NCBI GenBank assembly: GCA_036674765.1
Contig: JARVKI010000008.1
Span: 682,001 to 746,000 of the forward strand
From: Seiridium cupressi
Taxonomy: Eukaryota; Ascomycota; Sordariomycetes; Amphisphaeriales; Sporocadaceae
DNA: 64,000 nt
Direction: 5' to 3'
Shown: in pieces, positions 46,516 through 57,838 of the stretch
Layout of the letters: the number at the start of each line of letters is the position of its first letter
Numbering within the stretch: the stretch's first letter is position 1
Position numbers and translations under genes: made by a program
The notes under the pieces: model-generated
Database searches by the model: none
What the model saw: only the letters and a program-made list of their open reading frames with translations
Told to the model about the DNA's origin: nothing

Positions 46516-47457
46516 TTGAACATCGATGAGTGAGCAGGATTATGAAGGGGAGAAGGAATCTTGCGGGAACCCATATCATCGTTGCAAGATGGGGATGACT
46601 TGGCTTTGGAGACAAGATGACAAATCTGTGAGGTACTGGATGCAGGAACGGAAAAGGAGTTTGTATCTAGGAGTGATGTGTGGTCGGAGTACGTATCATC
46701 AAGAAACAGCAAGGAAAAGAAAAACATCATCAACCACTTACTTCCCACTAATTTCCACGTACTGAAATCACAAGTTATGACACTGCAAATTGACAATCGT
46801 GTTTTGGCATTCACGTGAGCGTCTAATTGACATGCCCTTCCTGTTCTACATTGATAGCAAATACACAGAGAAGAATGCAACAAACCTTGTCGTAAATACC
46901 GATGTCACTAGCAAAACAAGCAAACGTCCATTCTAGCAAGAGTACATAAACGCAGCTCGCCGTTGCTTGTATCATCCAAAATCAGAAGGGAGCTTGCTGC
47001 GACTTGTTGACTGTTGCTGGGTGCTCAAGGCAAAGTGCTCATTGTTACTGATTGAAACCAAGTCAAACGAAATTTGTAGCTGCTAAGTCGAGGTGGGGGC
47101 CGCCCGACGACCCCATTGAATTCATTGTTTGTTTCCCACCTTGCTCAAGTCAGAGCAGTTCATTCCCCGCCATCGTCGCCATCCATCACCAAATTTCACC
47201 AACGACGATTCTGCCACACGTCTTGTATCACCACTCTTTTGTACTGCCTCAAAGCAAAGCTTCACAATCGACGACCAGAGCCACATTGTTGTTCCAGTGT
47301 TCAGGTCGTCAGTCATCTCCCAAAGTTCATCATTCTGTTACATACCGCTTTCTGGTAACCGCCACCCAAGATTCGGCGACCCAAACTCACATGGCCATCA
47401 CTTAACATTCGACGACCAAGCTCACATCACCAAGTTCACGCAAGATTTGACAGCATC
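46516..47457. other. Intergenic region between 2EXR copies 3 and 4
   Basis: Promoter of copy 4; nothing else seen. Confidence 0.4.
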
Positions 47458-48330
47458 ATGGAGGTCATTACTACTACCACCTCCGCCACCTCCGCCACCT
47501 CCGCCACCGTCGCCCCCGGCACGATCTTTGCGAGGCTTCCCATCGAGCTTCGGCTCCTCATCTGGGGCATGGCACTGGACGACGAGTCCAAAAATCGCGT
47601 CATCTTCTACAGCCTGCGCAACGGCGTCTGCTGTCCGATCAAGTCGCTGGCATCCCCGTTCCTATTCGTCAACCGAGAGAGCCGCGAACAGGCCCTCGAG
47701 CACTACCCGACCAGAATCGAGGTCAAGAGACTGGCCGAAGTCGTGGATGAAGATATGATCCACAAGGAAATTGAGCAGCGCCAGACTGCCGGCTATGCTT
47801 ACCTCCGCTTGAACGAAGACCACTTTGTCCTCGTCCGCAACTACAGCGAACTCGGACGATGCCCCTTCGCCGTGTTCTTGAGCAACGACCAGAAGCACCA
47901 GGTTCACCGCGCCATCACAGAGTATTGTGTGCCCACACCACACAAGTTCTTCGTGTACCTAGACTTCCCATTCCCGAACGTGAAGGAGATCCTGTCTGTC
48001 TCTTTTGAAGCTGATGCCGCCCAGGCTGATCATCTCGCTTATTCTACCGAAGATGACCTGCCTAGTAGGCGCTCAGTTGGAGGGTGTGCATCAACGGCCA
48101 TGTCTAAATCGAAGTGTCAATGGCATAGGTCGATGATCCAGGCACGCACAGCCCCTGGTGTTCCTGCTGCGAAGTTGGTCTCCCTTGATGAGCTAGACAT
48201 GACTCAGATGCTCACTCGGTCGCACTTCTTGTGCACACTCGACGTTGGGGTTAAATTCCGAACCCCTTCGATACCAACTGGGACCTTTGAATTACTGGAC
48301 GCTATCAACAACATAAATCTCAATGGATAG
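47458..48330 (+). CDS. 2EXR-domain protein, array copy 4 (290 aa)
   Basis: Intronless 2EXR paralogue. A Thr/Ser/Ala repeat opens the protein (three ATSAT-like units), then FARLPIELRLLIWGMAL, NRVIFYSLRNGVCC, FLFVNRESREQALEHY and GYAYLRLNEDHFVLV. The late section has a Cys/Ser/Lys stretch (CASTAMSKSKCQWHRSM). It closes the array and is intact. Function unknown. Confidence 0.8.
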   Translation: MEVITTTTSATSATSATVAPGTIFARLPIELRLLIWGMALDDESKNRVIFYSLRNGVCCPIKSLASPFLFVNRESREQALEHYPTRIEVKRLAEVVDEDMIHKEIEQRQTAGYAYLRLNEDHFVLVRNYSELGRCPFAVFLSNDQKHQVHRAITEYCVPTPHKFFVYLDFPFPNVKEILSVSFEADAAQADHLAYSTEDDLPSRRSVGGCASTAMSKSKCQWHRSMIQARTAPGVPAAKLVSLDELDMTQMLTRSHFLCTLDVGVKFRTPSIPTGTFELLDAINNINLNG

Positions 48331-50980
48331 TCACAAGCAGAGGAAGATTATCTCGGCGCCGTTGAATAAAGACAGTGTGAAGCTAGTTCCCCAGTGACCA
48401 CTATGAGGATCACCTTTGTTACTGTTGTGGAGATGTGGAGAAGCATCAGGGATTTGGAGAACGCCGAGCCTGTCATTGGGATAAAGCTTGCCGCTACTTC
48501 AGAGTAACAAGCATTGGAAGTAGATAAAGACTGTCTTCGTAATCAGCACATTCCCAAAGTCGCCTTAGACCTTAGAATCACTGTTGGTGCTAGAATGTGA
48601 TCAGACAGTCAATCTCCTTTCTCAATCGTGACTTAGCTTCATAGGCAGCCACGCTCCTCGCAGGATGCTACCGTAAAACTCAATGTTGCAAGATGAAGCT
48701 ATTGACACCTCGGGATCAATCTTAATAATCTTTCTACTTTTCTTGATCAAATTTCTTTTACTCTTCTCGATCAATAGTTTCTACATTTCTTTTCTTCAGT
48801 AGCATCTAAAGCGTGATCTAATGACCGTCTTAATTTCAAGAGCAAGCAGCCAAGCTTGATCCTATGACCATATAAGTCACAGAGGAAGCCCGGCCTGCCA
48901 TATCTGACACGCAGCAGAACAGGGTAGCTGGCATCATATGCCCGCAGGAGACATTCTTGGGCAGCCCTTTTAATGTACCAGCTCAAATGCTCCAAGGTGC
49001 GCAGGACTGCAACTACTCGTGTACGTTCGGTTCAGATGGCTTCGAACTCGGGTCGTCTTCGTATTTCCTGTCAATAGGTCTGGGAGCGTGTCGTGTCTTA
49101 TCGCGGAAAGGTCGTCGGATGGAGCTACGAGGGCAATCAATCAAAGCGACAACTGACTGCTGCAGTTGGGATGGCGTCAATCTTGGCTGGAACGGAGCTC
49201 AAGAAGAGGGAGCCATGAAGCTCAAATGACGTTCGGTCGCTTCGAGTTGGGGAGGACTTCAGCGCCTGCCATACCGCGTACCTACCGCCATGCAACATCC
49301 ATGATTGAGCAGAGCGCTGCAGTGCACATGCGTCAGTCCACGTCTGCTGCGCGTCAACATGCATCTGGAACCGAAATAGCCTTACCAGCTGAGCGGTCTA
49401 GCACCCCTGTGGCTTGCAAGGATAGCTATGACGACAATCTCAGCGCCATGGAAAGCAATACTTGGTGACAATTGAAGGCCTCAATTAGAATGTTGAGAAC
49501 ATCGCAAGGGAGTTGTGTAGGGATCTGTAGCGGTCATCACGGGTACTGAAGTCGTGTTGCGACATGTCGCGTCGGCGAATGTAGTGCTATTTGACAGCTG
49601 TGTCTCGAGCTTCCATAGTCCCGGCTCGGTGGATCGGCTTCGGGACAGCAAGCCACGATGGTACCGAGCGCAAACGCCAGGGTGCCATGTGAAAGCTTGG
49701 CTGGCAGGGCTCAACAAGGGGAAGCAAAGGGGGAATCCTCAAGCAGAAATGATGTCCAGTCTGAGCAGAAAGCTAATACAAGGGGATGCAGTAGACGCTT
49801 GCAACATAAAATATGTGTAAATCGATTTGGTTGAGGGGGGAAATGGTGTTCCGATGGAAGTGATAGAGCTGATAGAGAGCTTTTAGGTACATGATTCCCA
49901 CCGAAAAGTATCTCTTCGCTGCACGATGACAGCTCGGAAAGCTCGAGCATGGGTGCTGGGTGACCTCAGACGCCATGTGGCTCCGAGATGCCGGTACCAG
50001 CGAAGCAATCCCATTGGCTTAAAACTTTTCAAGATCGCATCCACTCTCATTTCCTCGCAGCTGGCAATATTGGAATATCCCCTTTTCCAAGGCCCGGCAT
50101 TGCTCGTCTTCCCACAGTATTTGGAACGCAAGTTGGGTTTCACGTTTTGGTTGCCCTGCAGACTTGTCAGGCAGATCTGAGCTTTTCTGGAAGTCCGGGT
50201 TGACCTGTTGGGACGCTCGTCAAAGCCTAGCCGCGCAATCTTTGGGGATACCAACGGCTGTCTTCGGGCCGGACAGGAAAACTTTAGATATTACAGTCAC
50301 AAGTAAGCTTACCATTAAGACGAGTTCATGGCAACATGCCGGCGCCTGGGCAGGATTCACATTGCATCTTTAGCCTACGCCTATCAGCACTGTCAAACAT
50401 CTTCCACCCATCTCTCGATTCCGTTTCCAACACTGTCCAGCCCCTACCGTCCAAGTCTGACGGAGCAAACGATGAGCGCACCAGCCAGCCGCCAAGTGGG
50501 GGTGTCAGTGGGGATACTACTCTCAATTCGTACTATTCATGGCCCGTTCCTGATTCATGTTCCACGGACTCTTGCAAACTCAATGCTGTCCAACAGCTCA
50601 ACCCAAACAAGTCGAGCTTTGTTGATAGATGCCCGTAAGGTTTCCTAGTTGCGACCTGCTCGCTCGGCAAGCAGTTGTCATGAATCAGGCAGTGGCACAC
50701 CAAGTTGCACCCCCGAAAAAGCCTCAGAGCCGTGAGGTTGAAACGGGTCATCATCGTGAAAAGGGTCCACCCGATATTGCCCGAGGCACCCTGTCGCCTC
50801 GCGCAACCACCAAAATTTCCGCCAGCCTTGTCTCATTCGGGTAGCTCCAGCAAATTTTCCTGTGAGCTTTGGTCGTCGCGAGATCCACACAGTTGTGGAT
50901 GTCACGGTGTTTCTAGTCTCTGATATGCTGCTCCGTCTTCCCAGCTGATACCGGTTGCTCTGAACTCGGAACCGGCTGGT
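48331..50980. other. Gene-poor region between the 2EXR array and ATP9
   Basis: Several short open frames on both strands with no motif, signal or splice support. No RNA gene recognised. Confidence 0.45.
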
Positions 50981-51148
50981 CTCTCGTCCACCTGTCCCTT
51001 CGTTTTTCCGAGCTCTCCCTTCCCATCTTTCCAAGCTCTTTTCCCCAGATCACACAAAGCTTTCCTATCTCTTCCCATCCATCAACCTCACAAGCCATCG
51101 CATCTTTCCATCCACACCTCTCCCCTCAAACCATCCACAACCAATACA
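50981..51148 (+). promoter_or_regulatory. CT-rich promoter/leader of ATP9
   Basis: Long pyrimidine-rich stretch ending in a CACAACCAATACA context just before the ATG. Such CT-rich leaders mark strongly expressed fungal genes. Confidence 0.5.
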
Positions 51149-51750
51149 ATGGCTGCTGCTCGTGTTGTTGCTTCCCGCCTGGCTTCGTCCATGGCCACCA
51201 AGGCTGCCCGCCCTGCCATGCGCGTCCAGGCCACCGCTGCTGCCAAGCGCACCATCACCAGTACGTGAAAAACTTTTTCATCGAGCTCAATGGAATCCAT
51301 CAAGAGTCCAATTGATCTCAATGGCCTCGACAATGGCTAATCGAATCCTCTTACAGGCAACGCCAACGCTTTCCAGACCGTTAAGCGCCAGCAGGCCTCC
51401 CAGATCGTCAACGCCACCACCCGCCAGGCTTTCCAGCGCCGTGCCTACTCCTCGGAGATCGCCCAGGCCATGGTTGAGGTCTCCAAGAACTTGGGCATGG
51501 GTTCCGCCGCCATTGGTTTGACTGGTGCTGGTATCGGTATCGGTCTTGTCTTCTCTGCTCTCCTGACCAGTGTTGCCCGCAACCCTGCTCTCCGTGGCCA
51601 GCTCTTCTCTTACGCCATTCTGGGTTTCGCTTTCGTCGAGGCCATCGGTCTTTTCGATCTCATGGTTGCCCTCATGGCCAAGTTCGTACGTCTAACCCAA
51701 GAAAATCCCGCATTCTATGTGAGCCCAACTAACCTGATCTCCAGACTTAA
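51149..51750 (+). CDS. ATP9: ATP synthase subunit 9 (c subunit), nuclear-encoded, 148 aa
   Basis: Proton-carrying c-ring subunit of mitochondrial ATP synthase. Exons 51149-51260, 51357-51685 and 51745-51750; the last exon holds only Thr and the stop codon. The first 70 or so residues are a long Arg/Ala/Ser-rich import presequence ending in QRRAYSS; the mature part has the two c-subunit helices linked by a polar loop ([10 protein letters not shown]), with the proton-binding Glu in [14 protein letters not shown] and the Gly-rich first helix [13 protein letters not shown]. Length and tiny final exon match other filamentous ascomycetes, where this gene is nuclear. Very strong call. Confidence 0.97.
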
Positions 51751-54410
51751 ACAATTTACTCCACACTTGCGGAGGCTGGGCTCACACAACGATCTGGACT
51801 GTGTGAAGAACGATCGAGTTGCGATGCCTTGTGGCATGCTGTTGTCACGATACATCCTTTGTTCAATTGGATACCAGCATAGAATAATAGAGGCTTAGAA
51901 CGGGGAAGGAGGTGCCATAGATGGGAGGCTTGCATAGCATTGGATATTTGTAGACAAGTACCGGAGGTGGACACTGTCAAAAGTCTTTCGGGACCTGTAA
52001 AATATAACCATCATCTACCCAGAATCGACATTCTGGTCTTGGATACCAATGGAGAAAGAATTCCCTTTGTTGCTTCATCTCGAAGTTTTTTGCAAACGAA
52101 ACATCCCGCTCCTGGTGAGAACGCACTCCACTCAATTGACTTCAATATGTATGCCCTGCAACAAAGCATTGATGCGAATCTGACGCATCAATCGATGCTC
52201 AATCGAGCTGGTCCGTGACTTCACGATCCTTTCCTGCAGAGCTTCAGATGGCTGGTGAGGGTTTTTTCGGCAGACCCACTCGTGTCTGATACCCTCGGTC
52301 GTCACCCAGTGTTGTCCGCTCTCGCGCTCACAGTGCCCACTATCTCTGGGAACCCCCACCCACCACCTCTCGACTCCATGGTCGCTTCGAATTGTCCCAA
52401 TCAGAGCGCTGCACAGCGGTCCCGTGGGGATCTAAGCGGTGATGAGACCACGATGATCCTAGACCTGAAGAAGAAAGATGGGTCGTGAAAAGATAAAAGG
52501 ACCCGTATACTTAACTGCTTCTGGCAGTAAGGAGTCTACGCCAGAAGAACAAGACCCACGGGGAAGCCAGTATTTGATCCATTGCTTCCCCGGATCTACT
52601 CAAGCTTGGTCGCTTTCTTATCCCGACGTCCCTGGAAGATGTGTTCAACAGCTGGTGCGCTGATCGATGCGCGTTGCCGTATATGATGGGAGCCAAATCG
52701 AATCGCGAGCTGCAACAAAGACGAAGCGTTACACGGCTGAGCCACATCTCGTCGGAATCTCGACATGCCGCATGACATGAGAACGGGCGTGATCCATTCG
52801 CCGAAATACCTAGACACCATCGGCCCGGGAGGAGCGAACCACAACTAGCCGATAGTCTTGATTGGACAACTGGTCGTGCCCTCCAACACACTGTTATCCG
52901 GTGCTAGGCAATGGCAGCACAACTGTGTGTTGCCATTGCCTAGTGTTATCGACGCACAGTTGTAGACCACTACAAGGTCGAACTAGGCCTGGTCTCGATG
53001 TAGGTTTGACCTGTGCCTGGTCGTCATGTTCTCCGTCTCATGAGAAGCCTGATACACACAATGGCTTAGGGATCGGTTCAATCTGGCGCAACATGTCAGA
53101 ACTTCTCCTTCATCTAGGCAATATTGCGCCAGCGTCGGTCAGGTTAGGATATTTGGGCTTAACGTTATCTTGTCGATACTTTGTGCTTGTCAGCCTTGTC
53201 AGGCTATGGTGATGTGGTAGGTTTCGCCAAGGCCAGTCCGTCCAACTCCAATGCTCGAGAGGATGGTTGACAGGTCAATTGGCCGACCAGCCGTAGTCTG
53301 TAAGGGGAGGACTCTTGCTGTGGTCAATTGAGGCACGAGTCATGGCGGGGTACTGTGTTGTGTGAACGATTCAGTGGCTCGAGAACTGTGTGGCCTCATC
53401 GACTAGCGGTCGAAAGTTTGTTGGATATGGTGCGGCGCGAATGATGGCATTGCCTGGCTGGATGGATGGTGGAAAGCGATGGGTTGAGGTTGGAGAAGCG
53501 AAGTGAAGTCGAATTAAGGACGGGCAAGGGGCTTTTTGTGCGCTGCACGCGTTTGCCGACTCCTCATTCCTTGTTGCCCACCGGTCTGCCTTTGGGTTGG
53601 AGCCTTCCCCTCACGCAGGCCCAGAATCAGCTGATTCGCGTACCACCTGCACTGAATGAAACCTCGCTCCTCCCCCAACCTTGAACATTTCCCCAGACCC
53701 CGGATTTCACTGGCGCAACTCCCCCACAATTGGGTGGCTCCCGCCTCTCGAACCCACTGCCCTTTTCCTCTTTTTGTTCGACTGCAGATTGTCCCTGCGA
53801 GTTCTATCGAATTAGGTTGCCGCTTATTTCGTTTAAACGTGAGCAGCGTGCCTTTGGGGCTGTGCTTACGAACCTAGATTTTGCGCTTGATCTTTTTTAA
53901 ACTATTGCAGGTACTTCAATGGCTCTCTTGTTGTCCTTTGCAGCCAGGCGTCCAAGAAGACCGGCCGCGATGATGTGCCAGAGATGGCATTCGCACTACT
54001 TTTTCACCAGCCGCGGACTGGTCAACTCTTACCAATTTCAACACAGGGAGTTACGGCTAGGAAAATACCGGGAGGGTGGTGCAAACCTTACTCGTCTTGC
54101 GATTGCACCATTTGAATCGTGGAAAGGTAACTTGACTACAACCATGGTAGATTGCTAACAGAGTTGAATACCTTTTTTTTCTTTCCCGAAGGCCTGTACA
54201 ATCATTGATGCACTGTCTAGGATATACTCTCTGCAGTCTGTCACTACCTTCAAAAGTATGTCCAACCCGTCAATATGTCCTGCTATCTTGGCCGTAGACG
54301 CCTAGATTTTGCCGCTTCCCGCACAATCAGCCGACACTCCAACCGCTGCTGCCGAGCATAGCCTACAGCCATGTTGCATTCCGTCACGTACCAACCTTCT
54401 CTTAGGGCGA
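51751..54410. other. Gene-poor region after ATP9
   Basis: No gene supported. It holds an imperfect inverted repeat at 52904-52943 and a related 9-bp one near 53082-53132. Open frames on either strand lack motifs. Confidence 0.45.
52904..52943. repeat. Perfect 13-bp inverted repeat around a 14-base loop
   Basis: CTAGGCAATGGCA at 52904-52916 is repeated inverted at 52931-52943. After one mismatch four more pairs form (CACA with TGTG), so the stem could reach 18 positions. CTAGGCAAT occurs again at 53115-53123. Confidence 0.6.
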
Positions 54411-54809
54411 TCAGTTGAGGGTTGGTTCTGTACGCTTGAAACCTGTGACAGAGCTCTCAGTGTGCACAACGGGTTCTGGTTGACGGACGACCACAGTCGG
54501 AAGTGCTTCACGTTTGAATCCTGTCGCTGTACTCTCGGTATGAACCACGGGCTCGGGGGCTGGCTCGCGGGCCTCGACAGTGGGCAGCGCCTCGCGTTTG
54601 AAACCAGTGACGGAGCTCTCAATATGGACAACCGGCATGGGCTCTGGTTCGCGAGCAAATACCGTGGGAAGCGGTGCGCGCTTAAATCCAGTCGCAGAGC
54701 TTCCAATGTGGACCGTGGGGGCAGGCTCCGGCTCAGCAGCAGGAGCTGCCAATACGGCAGTGATCATTGCCATGCATGCCAAGGGTGAAATGATATCGGA
54801 GTAGCGCAT
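54411..54809 (-). CDS. Secreted Kex2-processed repeat peptide precursor (132 aa)
   Basis: Single-exon precursor with a signal peptide (MRYSDIISPLACMAMITAVLA, cleavage near Ala21/Ala22). Four repeats follow, each closed by TGFKR: Lys-Arg pairs at residues 43-44, 71-72, 99-100 and 125-126, with spacings of 28, 28 and 26. The conserved block is VVHTESSVTGFKR with small changes; between blocks lies a Pro/Glu/Ala spacer (ALPTVEAREPAPEP). After the second and third Lys-Arg comes Glu-Ala, a dipeptidyl-peptidase signal known from alpha-factor. A kexin would therefore free three related peptides of 24-26 residues. It is no match to known ascomycete alpha-pheromones (no WC...GQ core). Dikaritin-type RiPPs have this architecture, but no UstY (DUF3328) or tyrosinase gene is visible nearby and the repeats hold no Tyr. 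Confidence 0.72.
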   Translation of the reverse strand: MRYSDIISPLACMAMITAVLAAPAAEPEPAPTVHIGSSATGFKRAPLPTVFAREPEPMPVVHIESSVTGFKREALPTVEAREPAPEPVVHTESTATGFKREALPTVVVRQPEPVVHTESSVTGFKRTEPTLN

Positions 54810-55560
54810 GATGATTGTTTGATATCTGTTGTTCTGAATGAATGATGTGTGTTTGAAGAAATAAACGGGATATCGTCTACTTCTGACGCCTGTTGTCTAC
54901 TGATTCTATTGGGGTCGCAGACGTACTCGACTTTATAGATCCTAAAAAGCGGCCGTTCTACTCGTTGAGCTTGCTATTTTCCCATTCGCAAGCCGACCTC
55001 TTCTTACTTCTTGCCGTTTTGTTCTACGCGAAGCAAGATACTGGATGGATGGTGTTTCGGATCTCACTAGTTGAGTGAAGTGCATACGATAAGCACAGAA
55101 TCCTCAAAGGGGGTGATGATTTCCCAACAATCACAGCGCAGAGAGAGATTTAAAGCGGCCGCTTCTGGTGTCGCGCAACCCAAAAAACGGTCATTGGGTC
55201 GCAAGTATTGGCTTCCAGTATCAACCTCAAAGCTATTCTATGCTGCAGTCTTCGCAAGAGGATCCGGACTGCTCTCAGCCCTCCAATACCATACTGCAGC
55301 CACGTAAGCGCTGATCGCGATGCAGATGACTTGCTAATCGTGGACGAGCAATCATTGGTTTGATCGGACTATTCCATTGAAGCCATCCGCAGCCTGCTGA
55401 AGCTTTTATCACCTATTCGAAGGGACATGCACGATCCTTCATGGTCTAGAGCCTACCCAGGAGGTCTAGACCTTTCGGAACACGGCTGGCTTGCGCTGCA
55501 CATTGAAGTCTAAGATAACCCGTACGGGAATCAGGAGTACATCTGTCGTTCTACTTCGCG
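54810..55560. other. Intergenic region, promoter of the repeat precursor
   Basis: No other gene or clear site recognised. Confidence 0.4.
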
Positions 55561-56715
55561 CTAAGAACTCGTCCCGTGAAGGGTGCGCAGCACAGCAGAG
55601 ATGAATGCTGGGCCCATGACGATCTTGTCATGGTCGCCAGATTGGGGAATGGTCAATGTAATGGTCCCTTTGTTTGTGTGCATAGATCTGACAATTCCTT
55701 CTTCGCTGTTGTCAGATTCTTCCAGGTTGGTTTCAGTATCAGCCCGGCTAGCCGTGAAGGCTCGTTGGAACAGCTCGACCGCGTTCTGGTACGGCACGAT
55801 CGCATCATCTTGAGCATGAACGATCTCGACATGATACCGGTCGCTCCGCCCAACAATATCTGCTAGCCTATCGGCATTTCTCCACGTGCTACTGAGCTTG
55901 CTTGTCAGGAACTCAACTAACCCCGGAACCAGCTGAAGTGGCCTGAAAACTGGATATCCACGGAATTTGTAAGTCCTGGCGATGGTAGTCACATCCACGA
56001 ATCCTGCGACAGCTACCAGCCCCGCTGTATAAATGCCTCTATCCATCAGCTTCTGAGTCAGTGCAATGGAGACCCCGGAACCCATGGAATGGCCGAATAT
56101 CACAATGCGCTCTGGTGGAATACCTGCGACGTCGACTGCCCAGTCAAATACTGATTCGGCATCCGTGATTAGACCCTCTTCGGTCGGCATCCCTTCTGAG
56201 AGCCCGAAGCCACGGTAGTCGAATGTCAGCATATGAATCCTACTTGATGCCTCAGAAGAAAGAGCCCGGTATGAGTCCACCCGCCAGCTCGACGCGACTG
56301 ACCCCGATGATCCATGAAAATGGAGTACTAGTCGTGCTTCCGGATCGTCACGAAGTAAACAAAGACTAGGAGTTCTTTGGACATCTAAGTTAGGTGTGTT
56401 TCGCTGGATTAAGTTCTCTTGATGCTCTAAATATACAGCATGAGGGAGAACATGCCACGCGTGCAACAGTACGCCATCGCGCGTAGCGATTTGCAATGGC
56501 GTGACTTGTCCTTGCTCAAATCCAAACTTCTCTGGATGGTTCAGATCGCCTTTGGGAGTTGTTTTGAATTTGTGCATGTATATAGCGCCGCTTTGGAAGG
56601 TTGGTATGGACAAGAGAAGCCCGACTGCGACGTACGGTAGGACCAGTCCACCGATGACGCCGAGTACTGCCGTCGGTAAAGAAACTCTTGTTAGGAGGGA
56701 ACCATTAGGTGCCAT
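55561..56715 (-). CDS. Membrane-anchored alpha/beta hydrolase (384 aa)
   Basis: Serine hydrolase of the ABHD12/BEM46-like group, probably a lipase or lysophospholipase. Intronless. An N-terminal hydrophobic span (TAVLGVIGGLVLPYVAVGLLL) anchors it. The hydrolase fold shows the oxyanion segment LHFHGSSGS, strand FDYRGFGLSEG, nucleophile elbow GHSMG, acid residue in VHAQDDAIVP and His in QSGDHDK. Start: the frame opens earlier but the first ATG is at 56715. The aldo-keto reductase gene follows upstream on the same strand, 194 bases away. Substrate unknown. Confidence 0.85.
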   Translation of the reverse strand: MAPNGSLLTRVSLPTAVLGVIGGLVLPYVAVGLLLSIPTFQSGAIYMHKFKTTPKGDLNHPEKFGFEQGQVTPLQIATRDGVLLHAWHVLPHAVYLEHQENLIQRNTPNLDVQRTPSLCLLRDDPEARLVLHFHGSSGSVASSWRVDSYRALSSEASSRIHMLTFDYRGFGLSEGMPTEEGLITDAESVFDWAVDVAGIPPERIVIFGHSMGSGVSIALTQKLMDRGIYTAGLVAVAGFVDVTTIARTYKFRGYPVFRPLQLVPGLVEFLTSKLSSTWRNADRLADIVGRSDRYHVEIVHAQDDAIVPYQNAVELFQRAFTASRADTETNLEESDNSEEGIVRSMHTNKGTITLTIPQSGDHDKIVMGPAFISAVLRTLHGTSS

Positions 56716-56909
56716 GATTAACACAATGCTTTCGATAAGAAATCGGACAGATTGATGGATATCATTTGTTTACTATCGGAAGACCCGAGTGCGAAAGTTC
56801 GTGCTGAACAATTGAAGTCTTACGTCGCAGATGCGTGGTCCACCAAATTGCGGCGCAGCGGAACGAGCAGGGTTCTCATCTCACTCGTTCGATCGACCAA
56901 GTTTGGCTA

Positions 56910-57838
56910 TCAGATCGGTTCTTTCTGGCCATCCAATGCATCGAGCGAAACCACCTCCTCTTCTGAGATATCAAAACCAAAAACGTCGAGATTCTCTTTC
57001 ATGCGCTCGTCCTTTTCGCTCTTGGGCAGTGGCACCCAACCCTTCTGCAAGCAATACCGGATCAGGATCTGTGCGGGCGACTTGGCGTGCTTCTCTGCTA
57101 TCTCCGTCACGACAGGGTCGTCCCATCGCCTCCCCCTCGCGAGGGGGCTGAAAGCTTCCAGAATGATGCCGTGCTCATTGCAGTACTCGACTGTCTTCCG
57201 CTGCTGTGTCCACGGGTGCAGCTTGATCCTATGAGCACTGACCGCGCTGTGGGGTTTGCAAATGGACTCACCAAGATCTGATTTACAGCCGGGGGCCACA
57301 CAGACGCGTACCCTCTCATCTCCTCCAAATGCTCCGGCGCAAAGTTACTCACTCCAATTGCCTTCGCCTTCCCCTCTTCGTGCAGCTTCTCAAGGGCTAG
57401 CCACATCTCCTTGCGGTCCTTCGCATTGATGCCGTACGGCGTGTGGATCAAGAAGAGATCCACATATCCGTCTTCGCGCGGGTCAATCTTCTGCACGCTC
57501 TGCAGCGCCCGCAGGTACGTCTTGCCCTCCCCGAGACGCGGATACCGGATCTTGGTGGTTACGAAGATGTCCTCGCGTGGCAGGTTGCATTTTTTGAGCG
57601 CCTCGCCGACCTCTGCCTCGTTTTGGTAGAGTTGCGCCGTGTCAATATGGCGGTAGCCCGCCGCAATAGCGCGTAAACAAGCGTCTGCCGTGTCTGGCCG
57701 GTCGATTTGGTAGACCCCGAAGCCGATGACCGGCATCTTGCCCTCGGAGTCCTTCAATGGAACAGTGGACGTTGAGACCCATTTTTCGGCTGCCATCTTG
57801 GACTGGGTTATATTTTTCCGTTTGTCGAAATAGGACAT
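56910..57838 (-). CDS. Aldo-keto reductase, xylose-reductase-like group (292 aa)
   Basis: NADPH-dependent reductase of small aldehydes. Exons 57838-57272 and 57221-56910; the 50-base intron (GTGAGT...CAAG) is in phase 0 and restores AVNQI-L-LHPWTQQ, the substrate-loop segment of the family. The tetrad is complete: Asp66 and Tyr71 in YRHIDTAQLYQNE, Lys96 in FVTTKI, His132 in LFLIHTPYG. PLPKSEKDERMKENLDVF is the cofactor phosphate-binding end. This group is distinct from the reductase at 7696. An in-frame ATG at 57796 would shorten the N-terminus by 14 residues and may be the true start. Confidence 0.88.

Noticed and set aside
54411..54809. Repeat precursor as an alpha-pheromone gene
   Set aside because: Repeats lack the Trp-Cys...Gly-Gln-type core of ascomycete pheromones; only the Lys-Arg/Glu-Ala processing logic is shared.
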